Shown here in pieces: positions 31,948 to 40,618 of a stretch of 64,000 bases of DNA. The stretch covers positions 1 through 64,000 of the forward strand of contig NZ_JACIDT010000003.1 of assembly GCF_014196495.1 (NCBI RefSeq). The letters run 5' to 3'. Within the stretch, counting starts at the first letter, position 1; the number at the start of each line of letters is the position of its first letter. A program made the position numbers and the translations under genes. The notes beneath the pieces are model-generated. The model made no database searches and had not been told where the DNA came from. It saw only the letters and a list, made by a program, of their open reading frames with translations. The stretch comes from Sphingobium jiangsuense. GTDB taxonomy: Bacteria > Pseudomonadota > Alphaproteobacteria > Sphingomonadales > Sphingomonadaceae.

Positions 31948-32736
31948 TCAGGCGGAGAGCGAGCGCACCTTCTCGGTCACGACCGAAACGCGGGTGCTGA
32001 TCGGCTGCGCGACGTCGCCGGCAAGCTTCAGCAGCGCCTCGCTGGCCTTGGCGCTTTCCTTGGCGAAGGCGTCGAAGCTGGAGGACAGAAGCTCGCTCTG
32101 CACCTGGAAGAATTCGGTCGGCGACTTGACGGCGGCGAGGCTCTTCATCGCGGCCGAGGCCTTTTCGAAGGAGAGGCGGCCATATTCCGCGGCGCCCTGG
32201 CCGATGGCCTCGACGCCCTTGGTCGCGATCTTGCCCGATTCGACCAGCGCTTCGACATTGCCCTTGGCAAGGTCGCTGAATTCCTCGAACGCGCGGGTCG
32301 ACTTCTCGACGCCGGCCTTGGTCTTCTCGCTCATTTCCGAAAAGGCGGCCTGGAAGCGTTCCTTGGCTTCCTCGGTATATTTCTTGGTCGTTTCGAGCAC
32401 GTCGGACATGGGTATCTTTCCTTTCTGCACGGGCGCATCCGCCATTTGGGCAACCGCTTCGACCGGGGGAGGTGCGGTTTCCTCTCCGTTGTCCGGTTCC
32501 GCGACAGCCGGGGCGGGCTGGGGGGCTTCTGGTACTTCCTGCGAAACAGCAAGATCGGCGGCCGTCAGTTCGGCGACATCCTCGACCTTTGGCTCGACCT
32601 CTGGCTGAACCTCCGGCATCGCCCGCGCCGCAACCTGCTTGCGGGGACGGGGCGCCTTGGCGGCGGCGGGTTTCGCGGCTGCCTTGGACGAAGATGCACT
32701 GGCCGAACGTCGGGGCGCTTTTGTGGTGCCGGTCAT
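31948..32736 (-). CDS. Phasin family protein (polyhydroxyalkanoate granule-associated)
   Basis: Protein of 262 aa with two parts: an Ala/Lys/Pro-rich disordered N-terminus (about residues 1-110) and a C-terminal amphipathic helical phasin domain (TTKKYTEEAKERFQAAF onwards). It coats PHA granules and controls their size. The ATG at 32736 follows AGGAG by 6 bases. The PHA synthase gene lies just upstream on the same strand. The long acidic/basic N-terminal extension is a sphingomonad trait. Confidence 0.88.
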   Translation of the reverse strand: MTGTTKAPRRSASASSSKAAAKPAAAKAPRPRKQVAARAMPEVQPEVEPKVEDVAELTAADLAVSQEVPEAPQPAPAVAEPDNGEETAPPPVEAVAQMADAPVQKGKIPMSDVLETTKKYTEEAKERFQAAFSEMSEKTKAGVEKSTRAFEEFSDLAKGNVEALVESGKIATKGVEAIGQGAAEYGRLSFEKASAAMKSLAAVKSPTEFFQVQSELLSSSFDAFAKESAKASEALLKLAGDVAQPISTRVSVVTEKVRSLSA

Positions 32737-32858
32737 GACGAACTCCTCAATTGCTGCGATGCACAATACCTCAATCGCGCACCCCGATCAAGGATTTTTT
32801 GTGCGCTGCAACAAAAACTCGTCCGGATCCCGCCGCGCCCCGCGCACACCGGTGCAGC

Positions 32859-34658
32859 TCAGGCCGGATCGCCCTTCACATAGCGGCCCGGCGCGTCCTC
32901 GATCGCCGCCAGCTTGCCCTTGCCGGGGATGCGCGCGCCCTTCGCCGCCACCGTTTCGGGCGCCACCGCGCGGACCCATTCGATCCAGTCCGGCCACCAG
33001 CTGCCCGGCGTCTCGGTGGCGGAAGCGACGAACTCGTCGAGGCTCGCGGCCGGCTTCTCGCAGGTCCAATATTGATATTTCTGCTTGGACGGCGGGTTCA
33101 CCACCCCGGCGATGTGGCCGGACCCGGCGAGCACGAAGCGGATCGGGCCGCGAAAATGATCTTTCACCTTCCACACGCTGCGGGGCGGGGCGATATGATC
33201 CTCCTTGCCCGCCTGCATATAGCAGGGCGTCGTCACCTTGCGCAGGTCGATCGGCGTGCCGTCGATGCTGAGCGCGCCGGGCGCCGCCAGCTTGTTGTCG
33301 CGATAGAGGTCGGCCAGATAGTGCCGATGCCATGTCGCGGGCAGGTTGGTCGTGTCGCCGTTCCAGTAGAGCAGGTCGAAGGGCACATAATCCTCGCCCA
33401 GCAGGTAATTGTTGACGACATAGTTCCAGATGAGGTCCCGCCCGCGCAGCAGGTTGAAGGTCGCGGCCATGTAGCGCCCGTCGAGATAGCCCGGCGCGGA
33501 CAGCTGCTCCACCAGCTTCAGCTGCTCGTCGTCGACGAACAGCGACAGGTCGCCCGCCTCGCTGAAATCGACCTGCGCGGTGAAGAGGGTGGCGCTCGCC
33601 ACCTTGTCCGCCTGCCCCCGCGCGGCGAGCAGCGCCAGCGTCGCGGCCAGCGTCGTTCCGGCCACGCAATAGCCGATCGTGTGCACGCTCTCCACGCCCA
33701 GCAGGTCGCGCACCGTGTCGATCGCGTCGATCTGGCCGCGCAGGATATAATCGTCCCAGTCGATGTCCTTCATGCTCGCGTCGGCCGATTTCCAGCTGAC
33801 CATGAACACGCTCAGCCCTTGGTCGACCGCCCATTTGACGAAGCTCTTCTCCGGCGAGAGGTCGAGGATGTAGAAGCGGTTGATCCATGGCGGGAAGATG
33901 ACGAGCGGCGTCGCCAGCACCTTCTTCGTCGTCGGCGCATAGTGGATCAGCTGATAGAGCGGCGTTTCCTTGACGACCTTGCCCGGCGTCGCCGCGATAT
34001 TCTCCCCCACCCTGAAGGCGGAGCCGTCCGTCTGGCTCAGCTGCCCCTTTTCCATGTCGGCCAGCATGTGGCGCAGGCCGCGCACCAGATTTTCACCGCC
34101 GGTTTCCATCGTCCGTTCGAACACGACCGGGTTGGTCAGCGGGAAATTGCTCGGCGCCAGCGCATCGACCAGCCCCTGCGTGGCGAAGCGCATCCGCTCC
34201 TTCTGATGCGGGTCGATGCCGTCCACCGTATCCGACAGCCGGGTCAGATAATCGGCGATCAGCAGATAGCTTTGCCGAATCATGTCGTAGAAGGGATGGT
34301 CGGTCCATTGCGGCGCGGCGAAGCGGCGGTCGGCGCGCGCGGCCGGGCTGTCGGGCGGCGGCGTATGGTCGCCCTTGCCCCCGTCGAGGAAACGCTGCCA
34401 CAGCGCGATCGATTCCTTCGCGAAATCCGCCTGCACCTGCGCCAGCCGCTCGGGCTGGAAGAAATGGGCCGGGGCGGGCGGCAGGGCCCCGCACGCCGAT
34501 GGCAGCGGCGGCTGCGGCACCGCGCGCGCCATCTGCTCCGTCGCATATTCGAGGATCAGCTGCTGCGCCTGTCCCAGCGAGCGGGTCCATTGCTGCATCT
34601 GTTCGAGCGAGGGGACGCAGGCGGTGGAAGGGCCGGCGCCGGGTTGATGATCGGACAA
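32859..34658 (-). CDS. phaC: Class I polyhydroxyalkanoate synthase
   Basis: Polymerizes hydroxyacyl-CoA into PHA at the granule surface. Protein of 599 aa, normal for class I. The lipase-box-like nucleophile is C331 in GYCVAGTTLA, with the catalytic histidine in GSGHIAGVVNPP near residue 520. The N-terminal domain, about 200 aa, is the family's variable region. It lies upstream of the phasin gene on the same strand, and the aminotransferase gene is divergent from it. Confidence 0.95.
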   Translation of the reverse strand: MSDHQPGAGPSTACVPSLEQMQQWTRSLGQAQQLILEYATEQMARAVPQPPLPSACGALPPAPAHFFQPERLAQVQADFAKESIALWQRFLDGGKGDHTPPPDSPAARADRRFAAPQWTDHPFYDMIRQSYLLIADYLTRLSDTVDGIDPHQKERMRFATQGLVDALAPSNFPLTNPVVFERTMETGGENLVRGLRHMLADMEKGQLSQTDGSAFRVGENIAATPGKVVKETPLYQLIHYAPTTKKVLATPLVIFPPWINRFYILDLSPEKSFVKWAVDQGLSVFMVSWKSADASMKDIDWDDYILRGQIDAIDTVRDLLGVESVHTIGYCVAGTTLAATLALLAARGQADKVASATLFTAQVDFSEAGDLSLFVDDEQLKLVEQLSAPGYLDGRYMAATFNLLRGRDLIWNYVVNNYLLGEDYVPFDLLYWNGDTTNLPATWHRHYLADLYRDNKLAAPGALSIDGTPIDLRKVTTPCYMQAGKEDHIAPPRSVWKVKDHFRGPIRFVLAGSGHIAGVVNPPSKQKYQYWTCEKPAASLDEFVASATETPGSWWPDWIEWVRAVAPETVAAKGARIPGKGKLAAIEDAPGRYVKGDPA

Positions 34659-34818
34659 ATATCGCTCCTCTCATGCTTGTGGTGTCCGCACAGGCTGCCC
34701 CGGACGCATCGAAAAAGCGAGAGTCTTTCTCTGGCAACGGGCCCGATCGGCGTATATAGCTGGCGATGCGCCGGGGCACATCCCGTCCCGGTGCTTTCAA
34801 CAGGAAAGTTACAGGAAA

Positions 34819-36036
34819 ATGTCCGAAGAATTCTACCGCATCAAGCGCCTGCCACCTTATGTCATCGCCGAAGTGAACGCGATGCGGGCAGCCGCGCGGG
34901 CGGCAGGCGAGGACATTATCGATCTCGGCATGGGCAATCCCGACCTGCCCCCTCCCCAGCATGTGATCGACAAGCTGTGCGAGGTCGCGCAGAAGCCCGA
35001 CGCGCACGGCTATTCCCAGTCCAAGGGCATACCGGGGCTGCGTCGCGCGCAGGCCAATTATTATGCGCGCCGCTTCGGCGTCGATCTCGACCCGGAAACC
35101 GAGGTGGTCGTGACCATGGGGTCGAAGGAGGGCCTCTCCAGCCTCGCCACCGCGATCACCGCGCCGGGCGACGTGGTGCTGGCGCCCAATCCCAGCTACC
35201 CGATCCACACCTTCGGCTTCATCATCGCCGGCGCGACCATCCGCTCGGTGCCGACGACGCCGGACGAGCGCTATTTTGAGTCGCTCGAACGCGCGATGGC
35301 CTTCACCGTGCCGCGCCCCAGCATCCTCATCGTCAACTATCCGTCGAACCCGACGGCCGAGACGGTGGACCTCGCCTTCTACGAGCGGCTGGTCGCCTGG
35401 GCGAAGGAGAACAAGGTCTGGATCATCTCCGACCTCGCCTATTCGGAGCTTTATTATGACGGCAACCCGACGCCTTCGGTGCTTCAGGTGCCGGGCGCGA
35501 AGGATATCGCGATCGAGTTCACGTCGATGTCCAAGACCTATTCGATGGCGGGCTGGCGCATGGGCTTCGCGGTCGGCAACAAGCAGCTGATCGCCGCGCT
35601 CAGCCGTGTGAAGAGCTATCTCGACTATGGCGCGTTCACGCCGATCCAGGCGGCGGCTTGCGCGGCGCTCAACGGCCCGCAGGACATCGTGCAGAAGAAC
35701 CGCGAGCTGTACCACAAGCGCCGCGACGTGCTGGTGGAAAGCTTCGGCCGCGCCGGGTGGGACATTCCGCCCGCCAAGGCGTCGATGTTCTGCTGGGCGT
35801 CGCTGCCGCCCGCGCTGCGCGAGATGGGCAGCCTCGAATTTTCGAAGCAGCTGCTGACGCAGGCGAAGGTCGCGGTCGCGCCCGGCGTCGGCTATGGCGA
35901 GGACGGCGAGGGCTATGTCCGTATCGCGATGGTCGAGAATGAGCAGCGCCTGCGTCAGGCCGCCCGCAATGTGAAGCGCTATCTGCAAAGCATGGGCGTC
36001 AACACCGGGCCGGATCGCAAGGCCGCCGGCAACTGA
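34819..36036 (+). CDS. Fold-type I PLP aminotransferase, AlaC-like
   Basis: Aminotransferase of 405 aa. The PLP lysine is K239 in SMSKTYSMAGWRMGF. Other family residues are GNPDLPPP, NYPSNPTAE (the aspartate-binding loop) and YSELYYDG. It most resembles glutamate-pyruvate aminotransferase AlaC; LL-diaminopimelate aminotransferase is a related alternative. The truncated DUF2721 gene begins 8 bases after its stop codon, so they were probably one operon before the insertion. Confidence 0.87.
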   Translation: MSEEFYRIKRLPPYVIAEVNAMRAAARAAGEDIIDLGMGNPDLPPPQHVIDKLCEVAQKPDAHGYSQSKGIPGLRRAQANYYARRFGVDLDPETEVVVTMGSKEGLSSLATAITAPGDVVLAPNPSYPIHTFGFIIAGATIRSVPTTPDERYFESLERAMAFTVPRPSILIVNYPSNPTAETVDLAFYERLVAWAKENKVWIISDLAYSELYYDGNPTPSVLQVPGAKDIAIEFTSMSKTYSMAGWRMGFAVGNKQLIAALSRVKSYLDYGAFTPIQAAACAALNGPQDIVQKNRELYHKRRDVLVESFGRAGWDIPPAKASMFCWASLPPALREMGSLEFSKQLLTQAKVAVAPGVGYGEDGEGYVRIAMVENEQRLRQAARNVKRYLQSMGVNTGPDRKAAGN

Positions 36037-36044
36037 TCGCCGCC

Positions 36045-36260
36045 ATGCCGATGCCGATCACGGGGCATGAGCTGCTGCCCATTTCCCATGTGGGGGAAAC
36101 GATCCGCCTCGCGGTGGCGCCGGTTTTCCTGCTGGCCGGCATCGGCGGCTTCCTCAACGTGTGCGCGAGCCGTCTGGCGCGCGTCATCGACCGCGCGCGG
36201 GTGGTGGAAAATCTCATCACCCAGACGCGCGGCGCCGATCATGACCGCTATAATCTTCAG
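36045..36260 (+). pseudogene. 5' part of a DUF2721 membrane-protein gene split by the mobile element
   Basis: The first 65-70 codons match the N-terminal half of DUF2721 proteins: VAPVFLLAGIGGFLNVCASRLARVIDRARVVE. After GADHDRY (to 36251) the frame runs into element sequence and stops at 36278. The missing C-terminal half (EIRTLDRRIGYVNL onwards) is found at 61230-61529 on the same strand, about 25 kb away. The product would lose its last two membrane helices. The link to the 3' part is by protein-family match. Confidence 0.85.
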
Positions 36261-36287
36261 ATTCTACTAAAGATTTGAAAAACAATA

Positions 36288-36330
36288 GCAAAAACCGCCG
36301 GTTTTTGCCTGTGTAGGTACTGTGCAGAAA
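36288..36330. repeat. Left-end hairpin and tandem 11-bp integrase-arm-like repeats
   Basis: GCAAAAACC (36288-36296) pairs with GGTTTTTGC (36300-36308). Directly after come two 11-base units, CTGTGTAGGTA (36309-36319) and CTGTGCAGAAA (36320-36330). The same units recur in the same orientation beside the integrase gene at 61113-61184. Tandem short repeats near both termini are the usual form of arm-type binding sites for tyrosine integrases. Confidence 0.6.
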
Positions 36331-36498
36331 AATTTGCGGAACCGTCGCGCGGCCACGCGCGCAAAATTCGCTTCTACCCTCCCCAACATCGCCCATCAAA
36401 GCAGCCCCGTCTCGGGTTGATTCGAGCCTTGTTGTGGGCCATCCCTCGGCTATGGCGCGCAGCGCCCATATTAGGGCTAGAAGCGGCAGGATAGGACG

Positions 36499-36720
36499 AT
36501 GCGAGCAAGGCGCAGACAGGACAAAGAACGCATGAAGGCGCGAGCGCGCCGCGTCATGACGCTGTGGGCGCGCGGCCTCTCCGATGCGCCTGTGCATTCG
36601 CCGCGCGCGGTCGGGCGCAATGCCTCTACGCATTGCCGCCCTTGCTCTTGCTGGCTGTGCAGCGGTCATAAGGACGTGCCGCGCAAGCGGGAGCGCGGCG
36701 TCGAAGAATATCAGGGCTGA
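36499..36720 (+). CDS. Small basic protein with CSCWxC motif
   Basis: Protein of 73 aa, very rich in Arg/Lys at the N-terminus, with HCRPCSCWLC near residues 45-54. Small basic proteins ending in a CSCWxC-type metal-binding knuckle are recurrent on mobile DNA and in genomes of many bacteria, without known function. The ATG is preceded by AGGAC. Downstream lie three consecutive hairpins. The family match is from memory of the motif pattern, so confidence is moderate. Confidence 0.5.
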   Translation: MRARRRQDKERMKARARRVMTLWARGLSDAPVHSPRAVGRNASTHCRPCSCWLCSGHKDVPRKRERGVEEYQG

Positions 36721-36734
36721 AAGTCCTCTGTCCG

Positions 36735-36855
36735 GCGCGGCCCCAAAGGCCGCGCCGTCCGCTCAGGGGTGGGTCGGGCGGGATAGGAAATAGCCGCCGT
36801 CAACATGACGGCGGTTCCGCCAGACGCCGGAGGGTCGCCCCTCCGGCGTTTTCGT
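36735..36855 (+). terminator. Three consecutive hairpins, the last a terminator
   Basis: GGCGCGGCC/GGCCGCGCC (36735-36757), CCGCCGTCA/TGACGGCGG (36794-36814) and CGCCGGAGGG/CCCTCCGGCG (36825-36848). The last is followed by TTTTCGTTTC, an intrinsic terminator for the rightward small gene and a barrier before the convergent ardC gene. Confidence 0.65.
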
Positions 36856-36856
36856 T

Positions 36857-37756
36857 TCAGGCGGCTTCCTGCAATGCGGCGGGCTGCGGCTGCAAGCTGT
36901 GGAGATAATCGGCGGCCCGCTGCGCATGGGCGGCGGCGCTGAATATGGCGCGCTTGTCCTCCTTCAGCACCTTGAGCCAGTTGCCAATATAGGCGGCATG
37001 CTCGTCACGGGGTTCCGGCGACAGGCTGAGGTCGGCGCAAAGGAACGCCGCGCCAAGCTCTGCGACAAGCTCTTCCATCGCATAGCCTTCATCGCCCCAG
37101 CGCTTGCGGCCAAAATCTCGCTCCAAGCGGTTCGCGCCTTTCGTCCAGTGGGTCATTTCATGGGCAAGGGTGGCGTAATAGGCTTCGGCCTCGCGGAAGG
37201 CTTCAAAGGGCGGCATTTGCACAAAGTCCTGTGCGGGGCTGAAAAATGCTCGGCTGCCGCCGTGGCGAATATCCGCACGGGTCGCAGCAAAGAAAGCCTC
37301 CGCATGCGCGATGCGCTGCACGGTATCGGCGGGACGCTCGGCCAGCGCATAGAAATGCGCGGGCAATCCTTCCACCTGCTCCACGTTGAACACGGTATAG
37401 CCCTTCATAAAAGGAATATCGCGCTCGGATTCCTGCCCGTTTTCATCGGTTTCGGTTTTGGTGATGGTGTTGGCGTACACGACAAGATTGCCCTTCTCGC
37501 CCTTGCGGACGTTACCGCCAAGCTCCTGCGCCTGTTTGTAGGTCATCCAGATCGGCGCGTTATAACCGCGTTCGCAGGCTGCGCCCCACAGCATCAGGAC
37601 ATTAATTCCACGGTAGGGCTGACCATTCGCGCGCAGCGGGCGGGTAATCCGGCCTGCGGCATGCTCGACGTTCCACGGCTGAAACCACGGGCGGACGCCG
37701 TTTTCCAATGCGGTCACGATATGGGCGGTTACTCTCTCATAAACATCTTGTTTCAT
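36857..37756 (-). CDS. ardC: ArdC-type antirestriction protein with zincin-like metallopeptidase domain
   Basis: Protein of 299 aa. The N-terminal ssDNA-binding domain (about residues 1-130; RPWFQPWN, GKPYRGINVLML-like) is followed by a zincin domain with HEMTH at 199-203 and the downstream helix AMEELVAELGAAFL that supplies the third ligand. ArdC proteins from conjugative plasmids protect incoming DNA against restriction. The ATG at 37756 follows GGAAG-type Shine-Dalgarno sequence; a start at 37792 is possible. It is the leftmost large gene of the element, read toward the end, and is preceded by a long structured leader. Confidence 0.88.
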   Translation of the reverse strand: MKQDVYERVTAHIVTALENGVRPWFQPWNVEHAAGRITRPLRANGQPYRGINVLMLWGAACERGYNAPIWMTYKQAQELGGNVRKGEKGNLVVYANTITKTETDENGQESERDIPFMKGYTVFNVEQVEGLPAHFYALAERPADTVQRIAHAEAFFAATRADIRHGGSRAFFSPAQDFVQMPPFEAFREAEAYYATLAHEMTHWTKGANRLERDFGRKRWGDEGYAMEELVAELGAAFLCADLSLSPEPRDEHAAYIGNWLKVLKEDKRAIFSAAAHAQRAADYLHSLQPQPAALQEAA

Positions 37757-37779
37757 TGCCTTTTCTTCCTTGGCTGATG

Positions 37780-37895
37780 GGTTGCGCATGCAACCGACTA
37801 GCCACGCGGCAATGAGCGGGGATTCAGCCGTCCAGACCGGAAAACGGGGGGATGGCGCGGGCCGGAGCGCAGCGACTACACGGCCCCCGTTTTCC
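37780..37895 (-). ncRNA. Structured 5' leader of ardC (candidate)
   Basis: Between ardC and its presumed promoter near 38080-38190, GGAAAACGGGGG (37839-37850) pairs perfectly over 12 bp with CCCCCGTTTTCC (37884-37895), and GGTTGC-gcat-GCAACC forms a 6-bp hairpin at 37780-37795. The leader from 37757 to about 38075 is GC-rich throughout, while 38080-38190 is AT-rich and probably holds the divergent promoters. No known riboswitch class is recognized. Confidence 0.45.
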
Positions 37896-38191
37896 GCACC
37901 CAAGCTTGTCTTGGGGCTTGGTCTTGACGGTGAAGGGCGACACGCCCCCAAAGAAAGAAGGAAGGCGGACGAAGGCCGCATCGCTTGCGCGTCAGGGAGC
38001 GTCACCCGCATGGGACGAAACCCTATGGGGGTTCGGTGGCCCTGCCATAGCGCCCGCCCGTAGGGGACGCCCATCTTATGAAATTGAAATCCGAGCTGAG
38101 AATATTCCCAAGTCTGGGCTATTCTGGGACTTACGATTCCACTTTGTTTCGCTATGAAATTAACAACCTATTGCGAGTAAACACCTGACGC

Positions 38192-39292
38192 ATGCCTATT
38201 CGTAACGACATCTGGACTGTCTCCGCCAACCCCCAAGCCCTGACTGAAACACGGCTTGTGAGCGAGCGGGCATTGGAAGACATGATTGTGGCCGCGCCGC
38301 GCATTCTCTCGGATGAGTGGATGCTGATTGGTCGGCAGGAATCCACCACGGCGGGACGGCTCGACCTCCTCGCTCTCGCTCCCGATGGCGCGCTCATCCT
38401 GATTGAACTGAAGCGCGACCGCACGCCGCGTGAAGTGGTGGCGCAGGCGCTTGACTACGCAAGCTGGGTTGAAGTGCTGGAAACCAGCGACATTGCCGCC
38501 ATTTATGGACGCTTCGCCCCGGGGCGCGATCTTGCGGCAGATTTTCTCGCCCGCTTCGGCCAGCCGCTTGACGAAGACACGCTTAACGAAAGCCACCAAA
38601 TCGTTATCGTCGCGACGCACCTCGATGACAGCAGCGAGCGCATCGTCAAATACCTTGGCGACAAGGGCATTCCCATCAACGTGCTGTGCTTTCAGGTCTT
38701 CGCCCATGGCGAACAGCAGCTTCTCAGCCGCACTTGGCTCGTTGACCCCGTGCAAACGCAGGTCAGCGCGGCAACGCCTTCCGCGACACGCGGCACCCGC
38801 GAGCGCGAACCATGGAACGGCGAGTTCTACGCCTGCTTCGGACATGGTGGCTCGCGGAATTGGGATGAAGGCCGCCAGTACGGCTTTATCAGCAGCGGCG
38901 GCGGAAGCTGGTATAGCAACACGCTCAATCTGCTCTCGGTCGGTGACAAGGTTTGGGTGAAAGTCCCCGGCCAAGGCTTCGTCGGCGTTGGCGAGGTCAC
39001 GGGACCGCGCCAGCCGATTACCGAGTTCATGGTGCAAACGCCGGAGGGTGAGCGTCCTGCGCTCGAAGCCCTGACGGGCGCAACCTATCACCGCGAAAAC
39101 GTCGATGACCCCGAGCGCATGGAATATTTCGTGCCTGTGCGGTGGATTCACGCCGTGCCGCTACAAGACGCAGTGAATGAAATCGGCCTGTTTGGTAATC
39201 AGAACACGGTGTGCAAGCCCGTGACGCCAAAGTGGCGTCAGACGGTCGAGCGCCTGAAAGAGCGCTGGGGCATCGCTTCCCGCAATCAGTGA
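38192..39292 (+). CDS. NucS/DUF91-like PD-(D/E)XK nuclease-domain protein with C-terminal PUA/EVE-like domain
   Basis: Protein of 366 aa. The N-terminal domain has the RecB-like core: D58 in GRLDLL and E72-x-K74 in LIELKRD, followed by AQALDYASWV, as in NucS-type endonuclease domains. The C-terminal part (about residues 205-340) contains EFYACFGHGGSRNWDEG and a small beta-rich stretch with VGDKVWVKVPGQGFVGVGEV, which resembles modified-base-reader (PUA/EVE-like) folds. That combination suggests a DNA-modification-dependent or defence nuclease; the second-domain call is tentative. It is divergent from ardC and convergent with the LuxR gene (7-base overlap). Confidence 0.7.
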   Translation: MPIRNDIWTVSANPQALTETRLVSERALEDMIVAAPRILSDEWMLIGRQESTTAGRLDLLALAPDGALILIELKRDRTPREVVAQALDYASWVEVLETSDIAAIYGRFAPGRDLAADFLARFGQPLDEDTLNESHQIVIVATHLDDSSERIVKYLGDKGIPINVLCFQVFAHGEQQLLSRTWLVDPVQTQVSAATPSATRGTREREPWNGEFYACFGHGGSRNWDEGRQYGFISSGGGSWYSNTLNLLSVGDKVWVKVPGQGFVGVGEVTGPRQPITEFMVQTPEGERPALEALTGATYHRENVDDPERMEYFVPVRWIHAVPLQDAVNEIGLFGNQNTVCKPVTPKWRQTVERLKERWGIASRNQ

Positions 39293-40428
39293 TTGGAAAC
39301 CGTCGAAACGCTACGTGCCAGCAAAGCTACGGCTTCCGCTTGTCTATGCGTTCCGGTCTTGGCGAGAATGCGCTTGAGATGGCTGCGCACGGTCGCAAGC
39401 CCGATGCCCATACTTGCCGCAATGTTCTCTAGCGGGGCTCCCCGCCCAAGGGCGGCTGCAACCGCGCCTTCGGTGCGCGTAAGGCCGAATAGCTCGCGCA
39501 ACCGCGCGGCGGCGATCGGCGCTTCGGGGTCGCGGATGAATACCAGCACGGCAGGAAGCTGTTCGCCAAAGGCGGAAGCCGAGGGGCGCAAGGGGGAAAC
39601 CTCAAGGGCCAGCGGCATGCGATGCGGACGCGGAATGGCGAGCGCAGAGCCGAGTTTGGCAATCTTACCCCGCGAGGTATCCATCGCCCCGCGCACCAGC
39701 GCCAAGAGCTTATCGTGAAGGGCGGGCGGGCGCAGCGCCAGCCGACCGCGAATAACCGCAAGCTCCGTATTCTCGTGCAGCAGCCGCTCCGCCATACTGC
39801 TGGCCTGAATGACACGGCCCGTGCCGTCCACCATCAGCACGCCCGTATCCAGCCTGTCGAGGGCCTGTAAGGCGGCGGCATGGGATTGGGATACTGCGGC
39901 AAACCGCTGCCCCAGACGCAGCGCCTGCTGCAAATGCGGCAGGACAAGCGCGGCCTGCCGCCGCTCGTGGCCTGTATAGGCACCAGCCCCCTGCGGCCTG
40001 TGGATGCCGAGCACCCCGATAGCACCGTCCGCTGCGGGGAACACCGCGCCAATCATGTGATGAATATCCAGATGCCGGAGCCATTCCTGATAAAAGCCGC
40101 TCCGCGCCTGTTCCTCGGGGGTCACCAAATCCTCATCGGTGATGATGCGCTGCATGCCATAGGCTACGCTGCGCTCCACCCATAAATCCTTGCGGTGCCA
40201 GTCGTCGGCCCAAGCCTGCTCCCGCGCGGACACCATGAGGTTGTCGGTGCATTCCAGTAGATTCACGCGGGCATTCTCGCCGTGCAATTTGAGAACAGTG
40301 CTGGTCGAGCCGAGCGTTTCCGCGATGCGCGCCGCTGTTCCCGCCCAAAGGCTATCGTCCACCGCTGCATCGTATAGATGCGCAATTAATCCCGAGAGAC
40401 GGGGCTCAAGGACTTCTTGGGACAACAT
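39286..40428 (-). CDS. LuxR-type transcriptional regulator with PAS-like sensor region
   Basis: Protein of 380 aa. The C-terminal helix-turn-helix is LTRTEGAVAAALGRG followed by ENIAASMGIGLATVRSHLKRIL (about residues 315-365). The N-terminus (about 1-160) looks like a sensory domain, with a PAS-like middle at LDRLDTGVLMVDGTGRVIQAS. No autoinducer synthase is present, so it is an orphan regulator. It lies between the NucS-like gene and a rightward block of secreted proteins starting at 40619, which it may control. Confidence 0.83.
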   Translation of the reverse strand: MLSQEVLEPRLSGLIAHLYDAAVDDSLWAGTAARIAETLGSTSTVLKLHGENARVNLLECTDNLMVSAREQAWADDWHRKDLWVERSVAYGMQRIITDEDLVTPEEQARSGFYQEWLRHLDIHHMIGAVFPAADGAIGVLGIHRPQGAGAYTGHERRQAALVLPHLQQALRLGQRFAAVSQSHAAALQALDRLDTGVLMVDGTGRVIQASSMAERLLHENTELAVIRGRLALRPPALHDKLLALVRGAMDTSRGKIAKLGSALAIPRPHRMPLALEVSPLRPSASAFGEQLPAVLVFIRDPEAPIAAARLRELFGLTRTEGAVAAALGRGAPLENIAASMGIGLATVRSHLKRILAKTGTHRQAEAVALLARSVSTVSNH

Positions 40429-40618
40429 GGCCGTGTAACGTCCCCCGTGTTTATGCGGTTACAAAGTTAACCTTATCCGCTCTTCAAATAACCCCGCATG
40501 AACAACGCCGCACGGCGGCATTGCTCAAGGCTTCGTGATTTCTCCCCTGTTTAGGGGACGAATGGGCCTCCGCGCCACCTTAACCATAGCGGGAAGGATT
40601 TTCACGCGCGGAGATGTC

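Noticed and set aside
34658-34819. Riboswitch or attenuator between phaC and the aminotransferase gene
   Set aside because: No long stem or terminator pattern was seen in this short divergent promoter region.
36217-36669. Minus-strand frame of 150 aa at the left end of the element
   Set aside because: It crosses the boundary hairpin and the arm repeats and has no family resemblance.
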